DNA from: DATFYP01 sp035626235 | GTDB lineage: Archaea > Thermoproteota > Nitrososphaeria > Nitrososphaerales > Gagatemarchaeaceae | DNA: 8,231 bases | Assembly (NCBI GenBank): GCA_035626235.1 | Contig: DASPOB010000058.1 | Location: 1 to 8,231 of the forward strand | Direction of reading: 5' to 3' | In this document: piece by piece, positions 1-6,890 of the stretch | Numbering within the stretch: the first letter of the stretch is position 1 | Layout of the letters: each line of letters begins with the position of its first letter | The notes under the pieces: generated by a model | Database searches by the model: none | The model's input: only the letters and a program-made list of their open reading frames with translations | Told to the model about the DNA's origin: nothing | Made by a program: the position numbers and the translations under genes

Positions 1-155
1 ATTAGTGAAGGATTTGCTACGACGGGACGCCTGCAGCTCTGCATCACGCTCAGCCGGGGCCGTTCGGCATGGCCCCTGGGCGGAGAGCAGGGGAGGCAAC
101 GAGACAGGTTAACTAATGCCAGAATCGAGAGAATGGGGCAAGACGCATAGAACTA
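1..155. other. Left-edge stretch with GC-rich hairpin, no gene assigned
   Basis: I cannot assign a gene here. A stem-loop is visible at 54-79: GGGGCC (56-61) pairs with GGCCCC (71-76). Inner G-U and U-A pairs close a five-base loop, and CC (54-55) can pair with GG (78-79) across a bulged T. Two plus-strand frames enter from the window edge and stop at 110-112 and 148-150, so the 3' end of an upstream gene is possible, but neither translation looks like a recognisable protein. The ten bases AACTAATGCC occur at 111-120 and again at 151-160, each containing an ATG; the second is the start of the next gene. No TATA-like box lies at the expected distance before that start, so its promoter may be outside the window or atypical. 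Confidence 0.25.
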
Positions 156-539
156 ATGCCCACTCCCAAACATTCGGTTCTCGTCGTGAAGAGAGACTAT
201 CCTTTCTCGAAGGCCGTGTCCTTCGTGTTTGCCTGCACGGCCCTGGCGAACATCTTAGATGCCATCGCAATCGCAGTAGGGCTCGGTTTCGGGCTGGTGG
301 AATCCGACCCCCTCGGAGCCTGGTTCCTCAACGGCTTCGGACTCGTCGGCCTCCTTGGATACAGGGGGGCCACGGGAGTCATCTTTCTGGTCATCGCCTA
401 CTTCTTTCGAAAAAGGAGGATGAGCCGCCGGCAGGGAAGCCTCATCCTAATCGTGTCCATGCTCATTTTCGTTGCCTACATCTTCCCTCTCGCCACCAAC
501 GTCTCGCTCATCATCCTGAAGGTTCTCGGACTGGATTGA
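156..539 (+). CDS. Small integral membrane protein, DUF5658-like
   Basis: A 127-residue membrane protein of unknown function. Hydrophobic segments lie at about residues 19-46, 70-84 and 95-120, with a basic cytoplasmic-type patch, RKRRMSRR, at 85-92. The pattern ANILDA (31-36), then a glycine-rich helix, then ESDPL (49-53), then a helix ending in basic residues, then a last helix with a Tyr and Asn, resembles the DUF5658 layout (Asn-x-x-Asp-Ala, Glu-x-Asn-Pro-Leu). Here Asp-Pro replaces the usual Asn-Pro. Family assignment is from memory of the pattern and is moderate. The ATG at 156 is chosen because the hydrophobic frame begins there. The ATG at 116 belongs to a different, arginine-rich frame that looks like a shadow. 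No clear ribosome binding site precedes it. It shares a strand with the inositol-phosphate synthase gene, but 194 bases and a promoter separate them, so co-transcription is not required. Confidence 0.7.
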   Translation: MPTPKHSVLVVKRDYPFSKAVSFVFACTALANILDAIAIAVGLGFGLVESDPLGAWFLNGFGLVGLLGYRGATGVIFLVIAYFFRKRRMSRRQGSLILIVSMLIFVAYIFPLATNVSLIILKVLGLD

Positions 540-552
540 AACGCATGCGCTA

Positions 553-577
553 GGGAGGGGCGGGGGGCGGCCAGGGG
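553..577 (+). other. Putative G-quadruplex tract
   Basis: Four G runs of 3, 4, 6 and 4 bases sit on the plus strand, separated by A, C and CGGCCA. This meets the usual G3+N1-7 quadruplex pattern with very short first loops. It starts 14 bases after the stop codon of the small membrane protein, so it would be in that gene's 3' untranslated RNA and well upstream of the next promoter. Folding is inferred from the pattern only. Confidence 0.45.
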
Positions 578-613
578 CGATCCTCACGGTACCCGGGGCG
601 AAGTCCTGGTGGG

Positions 614-640
614 TTCATTCTTGCCTGCTTTCCTCCATTT
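614..640 (+). terminator. Possible T-rich transcription terminator
   Basis: A pyrimidine-rich stretch with several short T runs (TTCATTCTT, CTTTCC, ATTTC) stands out in an otherwise G-rich gap. Archaeal RNA polymerase can terminate on T-rich non-template DNA without a stem-loop. The position, after the small membrane protein gene and before the next promoter, is suitable. The T runs are short and interrupted, so this is weak. Confidence 0.2.
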
Positions 641-698
641 CGCGTGGCTGGTGCTGGCCGCGAGGATTGGCAGGACGCAACAGAACCGAAGCGAAGTG

Positions 699-706
699 TT
701 TATACC
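699..706 (+). promoter_or_regulatory. TATA-like box for inositol-1-phosphate synthase
   Basis: TTTATACC with a purine-rich GCGAAG just upstream (691-696) resembles an archaeal TATA box with its B-recognition element. Its centre is about 32 bases before the ATG at 734, so a start point 26-27 bases downstream leaves a leader of only about five bases. A second A/T-rich stretch lies at 708-716. No Shine-Dalgarno sequence lies between box and start. Confidence 0.6.
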
Positions 707-733
707 CAATATTTATCGCGATGTAGATTCCAC

Positions 734-1795
734 ATGGGGAAGATCAAGGTCGCAATAGCAGGGGTCGGGAACTGCGCCTCGGCGATCGTCCAAGGGGTCC
801 GCTACTACTCCGAGAGGGGCGCGGACGAGGGCCTGACGTACTGGAAGGTGGGTCAGTACACCCCTGAAGACATCGAGTTCGTGGCCGCATTCGACGTGTC
901 TGCCAGGAAGGTCGGAAGAGACCTCTCGCATGCTATCTTCCAGGCACCCAACAACACGCTCAAGATCTGCGACGTCCCCAGCATGGGCGTCCAGGTGAAG
1001 AAGGGCCCGGTGCTCGACGGCCTCGGCAAGTACCTGAAGGACGTCGTGCCCGTTGCCCCCCACAAGGAGTCCGACGTCGTCGAGGAGCTGGAAAACACCG
1101 GCGCGGAGATCCTTGTCAACTACCTTCCCGTGGGGAGCACTAACGCTTCCCACGCCTACGCCGAGGCGGCGCTGGAGGCCGGAGTCGCTTTCATTAACGC
1201 GATCCCCGTCTTCATCGCTTCTGACCCGACATGGGCGGCGAGGTTTGCGAAGTCGAAGCTGCCTTGCGCCGGCGACGACGTCATGAGCCAGGTCGGTGCG
1301 ACCGTGCTCCACAAGACTCTGGTAAAGATGGCCATCGACAGGGGGGTCAAGGTTGATGAGACGTACCAGCTCAACATCGGAGGCGACACAGACTTCCTCA
1401 ACATGCTCGAAGAGAGCAGACTGAAGGACAAACGGGAAAGCAAGACAAGCGCGGTAAGGGCGATGTCCCCCTACGAGGTGCCGACAAGGATCGGGCCCAG
1501 CGACTACGTCCCCTTCTTGGACAACGACAAGGTCTGCTACATCTGGCTCAAGGGGAGGTACTTCGGAGGGACGGTGGTCAGGATGGACGTCAAGCTCCAC
1601 GTTGTCGATGCCTACGACAGCGGGGGGGTGATGGTCGACGCGATAAGGGGGACGCGCATAGCCCTCGACAGGAGCGTGTCAGGTCAGCTTACCAGCCTGT
1701 CGGCCTTCTGCTTCAAGCACCCGCCGATTCAGATGCCGTATCCCGACGCGAAAGCCGCCTTCGAGGCCTTTACCGCTGGTTCGAGGGAGAGATAG
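734..1795 (+). CDS. ino1: Inositol-1-phosphate synthase (myo-inositol-3-phosphate synthase)
   Basis: Converts glucose 6-phosphate to inositol 1-phosphate with NAD+ as an internal redox cofactor, the first step to inositol. In archaea this feeds archaetidylinositol lipids and, in some thermophiles, inositol-phosphate solutes. The 353-residue protein matches the short prokaryotic form of the family, close in pattern to the mycobacterial enzyme. Visible landmarks are the Rossmann loop GVGNCAS (10-16), AAFDV (51-55), VNYLPVGS (128-135), FINAIPVFIASDP (153-165), GDDVMSQVGAT (180-190) and LNIGGDTDFLNML (213-225). The catalytic lysines appear present: K233 and K237 in KDKRESKT, K266 in DNDK, and K328 in FKHPP, matched by position to the yeast enzyme. 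The frame stays open upstream to 644, but a TATA-like box lies inside that extension and the family N-terminus fits the ATG at 734. Its last 26 coding bases overlap the convergent surface-protein gene. Confidence 0.96.
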   Translation: MGKIKVAIAGVGNCASAIVQGVRYYSERGADEGLTYWKVGQYTPEDIEFVAAFDVSARKVGRDLSHAIFQAPNNTLKICDVPSMGVQVKKGPVLDGLGKYLKDVVPVAPHKESDVVEELENTGAEILVNYLPVGSTNASHAYAEAALEAGVAFINAIPVFIASDPTWAARFAKSKLPCAGDDVMSQVGATVLHKTLVKMAIDRGVKVDETYQLNIGGDTDFLNMLEESRLKDKRESKTSAVRAMSPYEVPTRIGPSDYVPFLDNDKVCYIWLKGRYFGGTVVRMDVKLHVVDAYDSGGVMVDAIRGTRIALDRSVSGQLTSLSAFCFKHPPIQMPYPDAKAAFEAFTAGSRER

Positions 1796-4478
1796 GCGTC
1801 AGCTTCCTTCTGACGTAAAGCGCGGCAGCCAGGACTCCAATGAACACGAGGGCGGAAGGTATGGTGTACCGTGTAAGGACGTCTTCCCCCACCACCACCA
1901 AGCTGGAGGGGGGCGCGGCCCTCACGGTGGCGCCTGAGTAGCTGAACGTGAGCGTTCCGGTCGCGAACGAGAGAGAGGTCCCCGAGCTGGCCTGGGCCGT
2001 CGCATTGGCGACGAAGGATTGCTGCGCCGCCAGCTGCCCGACCGTCACAGTGAGGTTGCCCCCCTGGATTACAGCATTCTTCAGGTTGCTGACTGTGATG
2101 GTGGACGAGATGGGCAGCGAATATCTGACGTTGGAGACTGCCACGCTCGATGGATTCTGAATCGTGATGCCAATCAAGAAGGGTCTCCCCTCGGTTGGGG
2201 CTGAGGGGGACGCCTTGACGGAGACAGCGACCGGCTTGTAGACGCTCACAAGCGGCCCAGCCTGGGAAATGGTGTACTGGATTCCGCCGAAATACATGCT
2301 CAACGTGGTGGCGGAAGAAGACAAGTTTCCGAACCTCCCAAGGGCGATTACGCTGTATGTGACGTTGAGCACTCCTCCGGGGCCTACCGCCTGCAAAGAC
2401 TTTAGCGGCAGGGGAGAGAAGAGGGAGATCTCGTCAAAGCTGTCCGCGCGGGACTGGACCGTGGCGTTGTACGCGGTAAACGGACCGCGGTTGTCGGCTT
2501 CGATCTTCACGGTCGAGGTCATCCCTGCGAAGACGGAAGAGGGGGCGAATTGCTTCGTCAGGACGATTCCGGACGGCGCCAGGACGGCATTGGACTCGCC
2601 CGAAAGGACTAGGCCCGCCGACGTCGCGTGAAAGGCATAGGGGGCGAAGAAGTAGTTCACCGGGGTAGACAGGTCGAATTCGATGGCGCCCTGGGCGCTC
2701 CCCGACGAAGGCAGCGCCGGCGGCGAGAGGGTCACCTCGCCTGCAGAGCACGAAACCCAGCTGCTCTTTGCCGTACCGCAAGCCAGGCCGGCAGGCAGCG
2801 TCCCGGTCCCCACGAACCCGGTGAGGTTCGCCGACCCCCCGTTTCCGACTGCGAAGGAAAGCGTCAGGTTGGTCTCGCCCGAAGCCACGCTGGTGACCGT
2901 AGCGCCCAGAGCGAGCGTCGGCATCCCCAGGCTCATCGAGGAGTGGGAGAACAGGACGGGAATGCTGTTGGTGACGGTCGTAAGGTTCTGCCCCGAAGGT
3001 GTGGAATATGTTACGGCGTACGATTTCGAGGACATGCCTTCGGTCAGGGACTGCGCCGTGACGGCGACCGGCACGGTTATGGAACTCCCCGCCAGGAGTC
3101 CCCCTTCCTGTTTTCCGTCAACCACGTCAGACGAGGCCGTAAGCGTACCTACGTTCTTCACGGTGATGTTGAAGCGCTGAGTCGAGCCCACAGGCCCTTC
3201 GGAGTTCTTCGCCGGGACCAAGAAGGCGTAGACTACGGGGTTGTCCTCGCCCAAAGAAAAGGAGATGGGGTTGCTGCTGGCGGTCCCCTTGAACTCCGCG
3301 GACCCGACTGTGTACGTGTAGTTGACGGAAGTGGGCGGCACGACTATCTGCTCCGGAGTGCCGCCGGTGTATTCGAGAACGTATGTGGGGCTCAGCGAGT
3401 CCCCTGGCAGGATTGTCTCCTGTTGGACGGTGATGTTTCCCTTGACAAGCTTGAAGAAACCGTAGGACTTCCACCAGTCGTCTGAGAATCCGCCCGTCTT
3501 GACCGCCGTGGTCCCCGAGGGATTGCTCAAGGACATCGTTACGGAGACGTTCTGACCACTCATCAGGACGCCCCTGTCGACGACCCTCCGTGCCAAGAGG
3601 AGCTCAGGGGCCTGGTCGACGGTCACGTTCAGACTGTAGACCTTCTGACGGGGAGCCAAAGTCAGCTCGTAGGAACCCGTCCCGGGGGAACTGCTCACCA
3701 TCGCCGCCTTGTCGCTGGAGTTCACGGGTCCGTCCAGGAACCTGAGATAGATCACCGACGAGGTGCTCATGTTCGCAGCCGCCAGCGACTTGACGGTGGA
3801 CCCGAAGTAGGACATTATCTGGGGCCGGGATGAACTGCTGAGGGCAGAGCCGGCGATCGATCCGAGCGTCAGGTTGTGTGCGAAAGCCGACCCTTCTCTT
3901 ATGCCCTGCAGGCTGGCCATCGGGGAGTCGAGGTTGGCGAAAGTGGAAGCAGAGACCGCGGAGGCGAACCCTCCGACGTTTGAAGGAATGAGCTTGAGCA
4001 GTGTATCTGGCGCTACCCCCGAGAAGGAAATGGGGGTGAAGAACCTGTAGATTCCCGTTGAGTTTGAGTAGGAAACGAACGAAGCCAGGAGGTAGGAATC
4101 GAGCGACTCAGCCGCTGAAAGCGCTGTGCCGTACGAATCGGCGCCGACTGTCAGGAAGGCCCCCTGGGGCGGCACGAAGGGGACGGGGATTAGGTTGTAT
4201 CCGTTGGGCCCAAAGACCTGAAAGTCAGAGGACCAGGAGGTTGTTTTCAGCAGCGTAAGGTTGTACCAGCTAACCCCCGCCTCTCCCTCGACCGCACCGA
4301 TGCTCGGAGCGGTCGCGTTCACCCCGTCGAAGCTCATGTACCAGAGGGCACTGCTCCCCGCCACGTACGCGGTGATCTTCTCGGAGTATTCCTGAGAAGC
4401 GTAGGCGTGCTGGGCCGGGACGAGGGCGAGCGTGAGCAGGACTACTACTAGCACTGCCAAGACTACGGGACGTTGCAA
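1770..4478 (-). CDS. Secreted, membrane-anchored surface protein with beta-sandwich repeats
   Basis: A 902-residue exported protein, probably anchored in the membrane with most of its length outside. A signal peptide (1-27) has Arg3, a hydrophobic core and a likely cut after AYA. A C-terminal helix (about 873-889) is followed by RRK and a short tail inside. Residues 28-280 form a region I do not recognise. Then come several segments that read like Ig-like, CARDB or DUF11-type modules as in archaeal S-layer-related proteins (COG1361): about 290-350, 415-475, 517-605, 634-710 and 746-830. The clearest start at QFAPSSVFAGMTSTV (643-657) and SPSAPTEGRPFLIG (757-770). I count 19 N-x-S/T sequons and only two cysteines, C567 and C577, a likely disulfide. 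Ser, Thr, Val and Gly are abundant. The TTG start at 4478 is chosen for the signal peptide and a promoter 33 bases upstream. Adhesin, envelope subunit or substrate-binding role is undecided. Confidence 0.85.
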   Translation of the reverse strand: MQRPVVLAVLVVVLLTLALVPAQHAYASQEYSEKITAYVAGSSALWYMSFDGVNATAPSIGAVEGEAGVSWYNLTLLKTTSWSSDFQVFGPNGYNLIPVPFVPPQGAFLTVGADSYGTALSAAESLDSYLLASFVSYSNSTGIYRFFTPISFSGVAPDTLLKLIPSNVGGFASAVSASTFANLDSPMASLQGIREGSAFAHNLTLGSIAGSALSSSSRPQIMSYFGSTVKSLAAANMSTSSVIYLRFLDGPVNSSDKAAMVSSSPGTGSYELTLAPRQKVYSLNVTVDQAPELLLARRVVDRGVLMSGQNVSVTMSLSNPSGTTAVKTGGFSDDWWKSYGFFKLVKGNITVQQETILPGDSLSPTYVLEYTGGTPEQIVVPPTSVNYTYTVGSAEFKGTASSNPISFSLGEDNPVVYAFLVPAKNSEGPVGSTQRFNITVKNVGTLTASSDVVDGKQEGGLLAGSSITVPVAVTAQSLTEGMSSKSYAVTYSTPSGQNLTTVTNSIPVLFSHSSMSLGMPTLALGATVTSVASGETNLTLSFAVGNGGSANLTGFVGTGTLPAGLACGTAKSSWVSCSAGEVTLSPPALPSSGSAQGAIEFDLSTPVNYFFAPYAFHATSAGLVLSGESNAVLAPSGIVLTKQFAPSSVFAGMTSTVKIEADNRGPFTAYNATVQSRADSFDEISLFSPLPLKSLQAVGPGGVLNVTYSVIALGRFGNLSSSATTLSMYFGGIQYTISQAGPLVSVYKPVAVSVKASPSAPTEGRPFLIGITIQNPSSVAVSNVRYSLPISSTITVSNLKNAVIQGGNLTVTVGQLAAQQSFVANATAQASSGTSLSFATGTLTFSYSGATVRAAPPSSLVVVGEDVLTRYTIPSALVFIGVLAAALYVRRKLTPISPSNQR
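1797..1815 (+). other. Hairpin just after the inositol-phosphate synthase stop
   Basis: A perfect six-base stem, CGTCAG (1797-1802) with CTGACG (1810-1815), encloses a seven-base loop, CTTCCTT. A further G-U pair at 1796/1816 is possible. It begins two bases after the TAG at 1793-1795 and lies inside the coding end of the opposing surface-protein gene. There is no T run after it, so it is not a classic intrinsic terminator. It could mark or protect the 3' end of the mRNA, or be chance. Confidence 0.3.
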
Positions 4479-4507
4479 GCGAGACGCCGAAGGCCGACGG
4501 ATTTAGC

Positions 4508-4515
4508 CTATTAAA
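4508..4515 (-). promoter_or_regulatory. TATA-like box for the surface-protein gene
   Basis: On the minus strand this reads TTTAATAG, in the 52-base gap after the RadA stop codon. The centre is about 33 bases before the TTG start, leaving a predicted leader of about seven bases and no room for a ribosome binding site. It supports transcription separate from radA. Confidence 0.5.
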
Positions 4516-4530
4516 CTGTGGCGCCGGGGA

Positions 4531-5523
4531 CTACTTCTTTCGTGGCGACTCTTCCGACGGGTCGTCCACCCCGCGCTCGTTGAGCACGAACACGGCGTCC
4601 CTTTCGGGGTGGTAGGGGCTGTCAACCATCCTCGCAATCCTGTTCTTGGCCGCCTTCCTGAGGTAGATCCTGTAGGTGCTCGTGTGGGCGACTACGTTCC
4701 CCCCCGTCGGCCTCGTTGGGTCCCCGAAGAAGGTGTCGGGCGCAGCCTGGACCTGGTTGGTCGCCACGACCGCTACGTTGTAGATCTCAGCAGTCCTTAG
4801 CAGCTGGTGCATGAAACGGTTGAGCCTCTGCTGCCTTTCAGCCAGGGTCCCCCGGCCCAGGAATTCCGCCCTATAGTGGGCGACGGCGCTGTCGAGAATC
4901 ACAAGCTTGATCTTGTTCGACTCGATCACCTTCCCCAGGTCCTTGACGATGAGCTCCTGATGCGCGCTGTTGTATGCCCTTGCCACTGTTATCCTCCTGA
5001 GAATCTCCTCGGGGTCGAGCTTTCTGGCCTCGGCTATCTCGGCGATTCTCTCGGGCCTGAACGTCCCTTCCGTGTCGATGTACACGGACCCCGCCTCTAG
5101 GCCCCCCTGCCCCTTCGGCTGCTGCGCCATCACGCACAGGGTGTGACAGATCTGGCTCTTGCCGCTCCCGAACTCCCCGTAGAACTCAGTGATGGCCCAA
5201 GTCTCTATCCCTCCCCCCAGCAGGTCGTCCAGGTTCTTCGACCCCGTCGATACCCTGTCGATCGCCTTCCTCTTCTGGAGGAGGTCGGCGGCGTTGATGA
5301 AGTCCGGCTCCAGCCTGTTCAACTCGACCAGCTTCTTCCTTGCCTTGTTGTTCAGCTCCACGGCCTTCGTCACGTCGATGTCCACCGCGTCCGCTATGTC
5401 CATGGGACCCGCGGTCGCCAGGTCAAGCACGTTGTGAATCCCCGCGTCGTTGAGCTTCTGCTTGGTGGCCGGCCCGACTCCGGGAAGGGTGTCGAGCTCC
5501 AACTCCTCGTCAGTTTCAGACAT
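4531..5523 (-). CDS. radA: DNA repair and recombination protein RadA
   Basis: The archaeal RecA/Rad51-family recombinase. It forms ATP-dependent filaments on single-stranded DNA and carries out strand exchange in double-strand break repair and restart of stalled replication. The 330 residues fit the family. An N-terminal helix-hairpin-helix DNA-binding domain (about 11-68) contains LPGVGPATKQKL. A linker follows with FINA (75-78), matching the FxxA motif by which one subunit docks on the next. The ATPase core has Walker A GEFGSGKS (116-123), a glutamate region YIDTEGTFRPER (148-159) and Walker B LVILDS (207-212). DNA-binding loop L2 falls near NQVQAAPDTFFGDPTRPTGG (256-275). The shorter paralogue RadB lacks the helix-hairpin-helix domain, so this is RadA. 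The ATG at 5523 is 27 bases from the centre of a TATA-like box, suggesting a leaderless mRNA. The tail after residue 320 is short and charged. Confidence 0.97.
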   Translation of the reverse strand: MSETDEELELDTLPGVGPATKQKLNDAGIHNVLDLATAGPMDIADAVDIDVTKAVELNNKARKKLVELNRLEPDFINAADLLQKRKAIDRVSTGSKNLDDLLGGGIETWAITEFYGEFGSGKSQICHTLCVMAQQPKGQGGLEAGSVYIDTEGTFRPERIAEIAEARKLDPEEILRRITVARAYNSAHQELIVKDLGKVIESNKIKLVILDSAVAHYRAEFLGRGTLAERQQRLNRFMHQLLRTAEIYNVAVVATNQVQAAPDTFFGDPTRPTGGNVVAHTSTYRIYLRKAAKNRIARMVDSPYHPERDAVFVLNERGVDDPSEESPRKK

Positions 5524-5545
5524 CAGGCCCGACGACCGTTCTCTC

Positions 5546-5554
5546 CTAATTAAG
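5546..5554 (-). promoter_or_regulatory. TATA-like box for radA
   Basis: CTTAATTAG on the minus strand lies in the 37-base gap between the asnS stop codon (5561-5563) and the radA ATG (5523). With the usual spacing of 26-27 bases, transcription would begin at or next to the A of the start codon, so the mRNA is probably leaderless. The gap is only just large enough for the box. Confidence 0.55.
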
Positions 5555-5560
5555 CATGAC

Positions 5561-6865
5561 CTAGGGAGAGAGTCGTGAAACTGTTCTGGGAAATAGGCTG
5601 GCAGACCTTATGTGTCTGAGCCCCGCTATCCACCTGGTGGTCCGCTCCACCCCGATCCCGAACCCGGAGTGGGGAGGCATGCCGAACCTCCTGAGCTCCA
5701 GATACCAGGAGAAGGCCTCTGGCGGGAGATCCTGGCTCGCAATGCGCTCCATCAGCTGCGACTGGTCGTGAATCCTCTGGCCGCACGTCGCGAGCTCCCC
5801 AATCCCCTCCGGAGCTATCAGGTCCGCCGACTTCGTGACTTTCGGCCGGTCGGGATAGGTCATGTGGTAGAAGCTGCGGGCCGAAAGCGGATAATCGGTG
5901 ATGAAGAAGGGTCCGCCCTGGCTCCTGCTGACCACCCTTTCGGCCTCGGCTCCTATGTCTTGCCCCCACTCGAACCCGTGGCCCGCCCTCTCCGCGATGT
6001 CCCTGGCCTCGTCGTAGGTCATTCTGGGCAGAGGGAGGGGAACCTCCTTAAGGGTCCGGCCGAGTGTCTTCAGGTCCTGCTGCCTGTTGTCCAGGACCCG
6101 CCTTACCATCGAAGCGAGGAGCCCCTCCAAGAGTTCCAGGTTAGCCTCCTGGTCTGCGAACGCCTGCTCGGCCTCGATCATCCAGAATTCGGTCAGGTGC
6201 TTGGGGGTCTTCGACTTCTCGGCCCTGAACGCCGGCTGGAATATCCAGACTTTCTGCAGCGCCGGGAGCGCCGCCTCCTCATAGAATTGCGCGCTCTGGC
6301 TTAGGTATGCGCTCTTGCCGAAGTAGTCGACCGGGAAGAGGGTCGTCCCTCCCTCGACCGCGGCTTGGACGAAGATGGGGCCGCTTATGAGGGTGAAGCC
6401 GCGCCCTCTGAAGTAGTCGAAGGCAGCGCCGATGACCTCCGTCCGTATCCTCATGGTCGCTATCGCTTTCGGGCCCCTGATGCTGAGATGGCGCCGGTCG
6501 AAGAGGTAGGACGCCGACTTCGCGGCTGTCTTCGTTATCGGCCAGCTGTCGGCCTTCGCCACAACCTCGAAGCCGGCAGCGGAGATTTCTCGCCCTCCCG
6601 GCGCACGCCCGTCCTCTCTCACTTCGCCGTTGGCTATCACGGCGGACTCCTTTGTTGCCCCCTTTGCCGCTTCGAACGCCGCCTCGGGGAGGGAGCCCCT
6701 CTTGGCCGAGACCTGAACATAGCCGGTGCCGTCCCTGACTAACGCGAAGACCAGGCCACCTATCGCATGCTTTCGAGCGACCCAGCCTCTGACCTCGACC
6801 TTGGCACCAGAGGGAGACCCCAGGACCTCGGCGGCGCTGCTGACCGCATACTCCCCTTCTTTCAC
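5561..6865 (-). CDS. asnS: Asparaginyl-tRNA synthetase, archaeal type
   Basis: Class IIb synthetase that activates asparagine with ATP and charges tRNA-Asn in the cytoplasm. From the GTG at 6865 the protein has 434 residues. An anticodon-binding OB fold comes first (GWV 27-29), then the catalytic core: EGGTTLF (171-177), YLSQSAQFY (187-195), motif 2 FRAEKSKTPKHLTEFW (213-228), APEGIGEL (351-358) and motif 3 GFGIGVER (401-408). SQSAQ and HLTEFW favour AsnRS over AspRS, where SPQLY and HLNE are usual. The OB fold separates it from the shorter AsnRS-like asparagine synthetase paralogues. The frame is open to an ATG at 6934 (457 residues). I prefer GTG because a TATA-like box lies 28 bases upstream of it, the extra N-terminal residues match nothing I know, and the upstream part of that extension is poor in G/C at third codon positions, unlike the rest. 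TCGQRIHD (360-367) replaces the more usual GGSQRE-type stretch. Confidence 0.93.
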   Translation of the reverse strand: MKEGEYAVSSAAEVLGSPSGAKVEVRGWVARKHAIGGLVFALVRDGTGYVQVSAKRGSLPEAAFEAAKGATKESAVIANGEVREDGRAPGGREISAAGFEVVAKADSWPITKTAAKSASYLFDRRHLSIRGPKAIATMRIRTEVIGAAFDYFRGRGFTLISGPIFVQAAVEGGTTLFPVDYFGKSAYLSQSAQFYEEAALPALQKVWIFQPAFRAEKSKTPKHLTEFWMIEAEQAFADQEANLELLEGLLASMVRRVLDNRQQDLKTLGRTLKEVPLPLPRMTYDEARDIAERAGHGFEWGQDIGAEAERVVSRSQGGPFFITDYPLSARSFYHMTYPDRPKVTKSADLIAPEGIGELATCGQRIHDQSQLMERIASQDLPPEAFSWYLELRRFGMPPHSGFGIGVERTTRWIAGLRHIRSASLFPRTVSRLSP

Positions 6866-6890
6866 GCTGGCGGCCTCGTCCGCCTGAGAG

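Noticed and set aside
50..110. Possible SRP RNA (Alu-type) or RNase P RNA fragment
   Set aside because: The hairpin loop TTCGGC recalls the archaeal SRP Alu region, but the UGUAA motif is absent and the membrane protein gene follows too soon for a full-length RNA. RNase P signature stretches are also missing.
116..553. 145-codon open frame overlapping the membrane protein gene
   Set aside because: Rich in Arg, His and Pro with no fold-like pattern; it shadows the hydrophobic frame starting at 156.
644..733. 30-codon N-terminal extension of inositol-phosphate synthase
   Set aside because: It contains the TATA-like box and residues not typical of the family; the ATG at 734 starts the known N-terminus.
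713..1600. 295-codon antisense frame inside ino1
   Set aside because: Long only because the region is GC-rich; the opposite strand encodes a fully recognisable inositol-phosphate synthase.
2628..3485. 285-codon plus-strand frame inside the surface-protein gene
   Set aside because: Arg/Gly-rich shadow without recognisable motifs; the minus frame continues through it with a signal peptide and an anchor at its ends.
4479..4530. Palindrome GGCGCC near the radA stop as an operator or terminator
   Set aside because: Six bases only, common in GC-rich DNA, with no adjoining T run or partner site.
5895..5940. C/D-box-like pair (GTGATGA followed by CTGA) on the plus strand
   Set aside because: It lies inside asnS without D' and C' boxes or a terminal stem; such short motifs arise by chance.
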